DNA of 64,000 bases from contig CBDBKI010000005.1 of assembly GCA_965206615.1 (NCBI GenBank), positions 3,224,001 through 3,288,000 on the forward strand. Reading direction: 5' to 3'. Below are positions 63,457-64,000 of this stretch, piece by piece. This stretch comes from VXNE01 sp965206615 (GTDB lineage Bacteria; Pseudomonadota; Gammaproteobacteria; Pseudomonadales; Azotimanducaceae). The notes beneath the pieces were generated by a model. The model ran no database searches, was not told the DNA's origin, and saw only the letters and a list, made by a program, of their open reading frames with translations. Position 1 is the stretch's first letter. Every line of letters begins with the position of its first letter. Made by a program: the position numbers and the translations under genes.

Positions 63457-64000
63457 TCACCCCAGGGCGTGACGGAGCCCCGCCGCGAGGTGCGCATGGC
63501 GGAACGCGAAGCCGCTTGCCAACGCCTTGGCCGGCAACACGCGCTGACCGCCAAACAGCAGTTCGCGCGCCATGTCACCGAGCACCCAGGTTACCGGCGC
63601 CCGCGGCACGCGCAGGAACGCCGGCCGCCGCAGGACGGCCGCGAGCGTTCGGGCGAACTCCGCGTTTGTGACGGGGTTGGGCGCCGTTGCATTGACCGGT
63701 CCGGACAGGGATACCTCGCCCGCGACGTGCCCGATGAGCCGCACGAGGTCGTCTCTTTCGATCCACGACATCCAGTGCTCTCCGGCTCCAAACGGACCGC
63801 CCATGCCGAGTCGGAAAGGCAACAGCAGCCGTTGCAGAAAGCCCCCCTCCCGGGCGAGGACGAGGCCGATCCTGAGATGTACCACGCGCACCCCGTGGGC
63901 TGCCGCCGGATCCGCGGCAGCTTCCGCCTCCACGCAGACGCGGTGGCTGAAGCAGTCCCGGGCGTCGCCCGTGTCGTCGAGGGGCTCGTCACCGCGCATG
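63457..64000 (-). CDS. TIGR01777-type NAD-dependent epimerase (YfcH-like), N-terminus beyond window
   Basis: The C-terminal 181 residues of a short-chain-fold sugar-nucleotide epimerase-like protein. Characteristic pieces are VVHLRIGLVLAREGGFLQRLL, FRLGMGGPFGAGEHWMSWIERDDL, GPVNATAPNPVTNAEFARTL and the terminal LLFGGQRVLPAKALASGFAFRH. The Rossmann motif and active-site region lie outside the window. The apparent ATG at 63999 is internal. The last 85 nt between this gene and the AhpD-like gene show no terminator. Confidence 0.88.
   Translation of the reverse strand, partial: MRGDEPLDDTGDARDCFSHRVCVEAEAAADPAAAHGVRVVHLRIGLVLAREGGFLQRLLLPFRLGMGGPFGAGEHWMSWIERDDLVRLIGHVAGEVSLSGPVNATAPNPVTNAEFARTLAAVLRRPAFLRVPRAPVTWVLGDMARELLFGGQRVLPAKALASGFAFRHAHLAAGLRHALG

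Overview
The window reads as chromosomal DNA of a high-GC gammaproteobacterium. The evidence is gene order: hslV-hslU-DUF971-ubiE-ubiB; priA next to rpmE; mrcA divergent from pilMNOPQ, followed by aroK-aroB; and gltB-gltD. No rRNA, tRNA, prophage or CRISPR array was seen. The many TauD/PhyH-type dioxygenases, SDRs, alpha/beta hydrolases and Gfo/Idh/MocA oxidoreductases suggest a metabolically versatile, possibly marine or host-associated lineage. That habitat guess is inference.

Layout. 1-6.8 kb (minus strand): ubiB (cut by the window edge), ubiE, a DUF971 gene, hslU, hslV, a SPOR protein and priA. 6.8-11.5 kb: rpmE, an M48 protease, and mrcA (PBP1A) on the minus strand. 11.6-17.8 kb (plus strand): pilMNOPQ, aroK and aroB; pilP has a 254-bp MITE-like insertion at its 5' end. 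17.9-26.3 kb (minus strand): an EF-G-like GTPase, gltD, gltB. 26.4-36.4 kb: a TonB receptor with calcium-loop motifs, an esterase, a truncated dioxygenase, a small membrane protein, an ATPase, a Nudix hydrolase, malate dehydrogenase, an MBL hydrolase, a metallophosphoesterase and a cupin/PMI protein. 36.4-39.7 kb: an Ada-AraC-AlkA fusion, ogt (apparent CTG start) and a dipeptidase lipoprotein. 39.7-43.6 kb (minus strand): syd, a four-gene EF-hand/ECF-sigma/anti-sigma/metal-sensor operon, and mtnA.

43.7-53 kb: a shortened purU-like gene, a TauD dioxygenase, then a divergent carbohydrate cluster. One arm holds a GPH transporter, a TIM-barrel isomerase and a Gfo/Idh/MocA oxidoreductase. The other holds a Gfo/Idh/MocA oxidoreductase, a TIM-barrel isomerase, a PhyH dioxygenase and an alpha/beta hydrolase. 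53-62 kb: VOC and YbjQ proteins, a short promoter-to-terminator unit, an MFS transporter, DUF2332, a cyclase-family hydrolase, two hydrolases, tandem SDR paralogues and a MetY-type sulfhydrylase. 62.3-64 kb: a two-domain AhpD-like gene interrupted by one in-frame TGA, then the 3' part of a TIGR01777-type epimerase gene.

The strongest unusual signal is that last AhpD-like gene. The TGA lies exactly where the second Cys of the C-x-x-C-x-x-x-H active-site motif belongs. The ORF continues in the same frame for 135 codons with recognisable family sequence. A 7-8 bp hairpin with a GG-containing loop begins 17 nt after the TGA. This fits a selenocysteine codon with a bacterial SECIS element.
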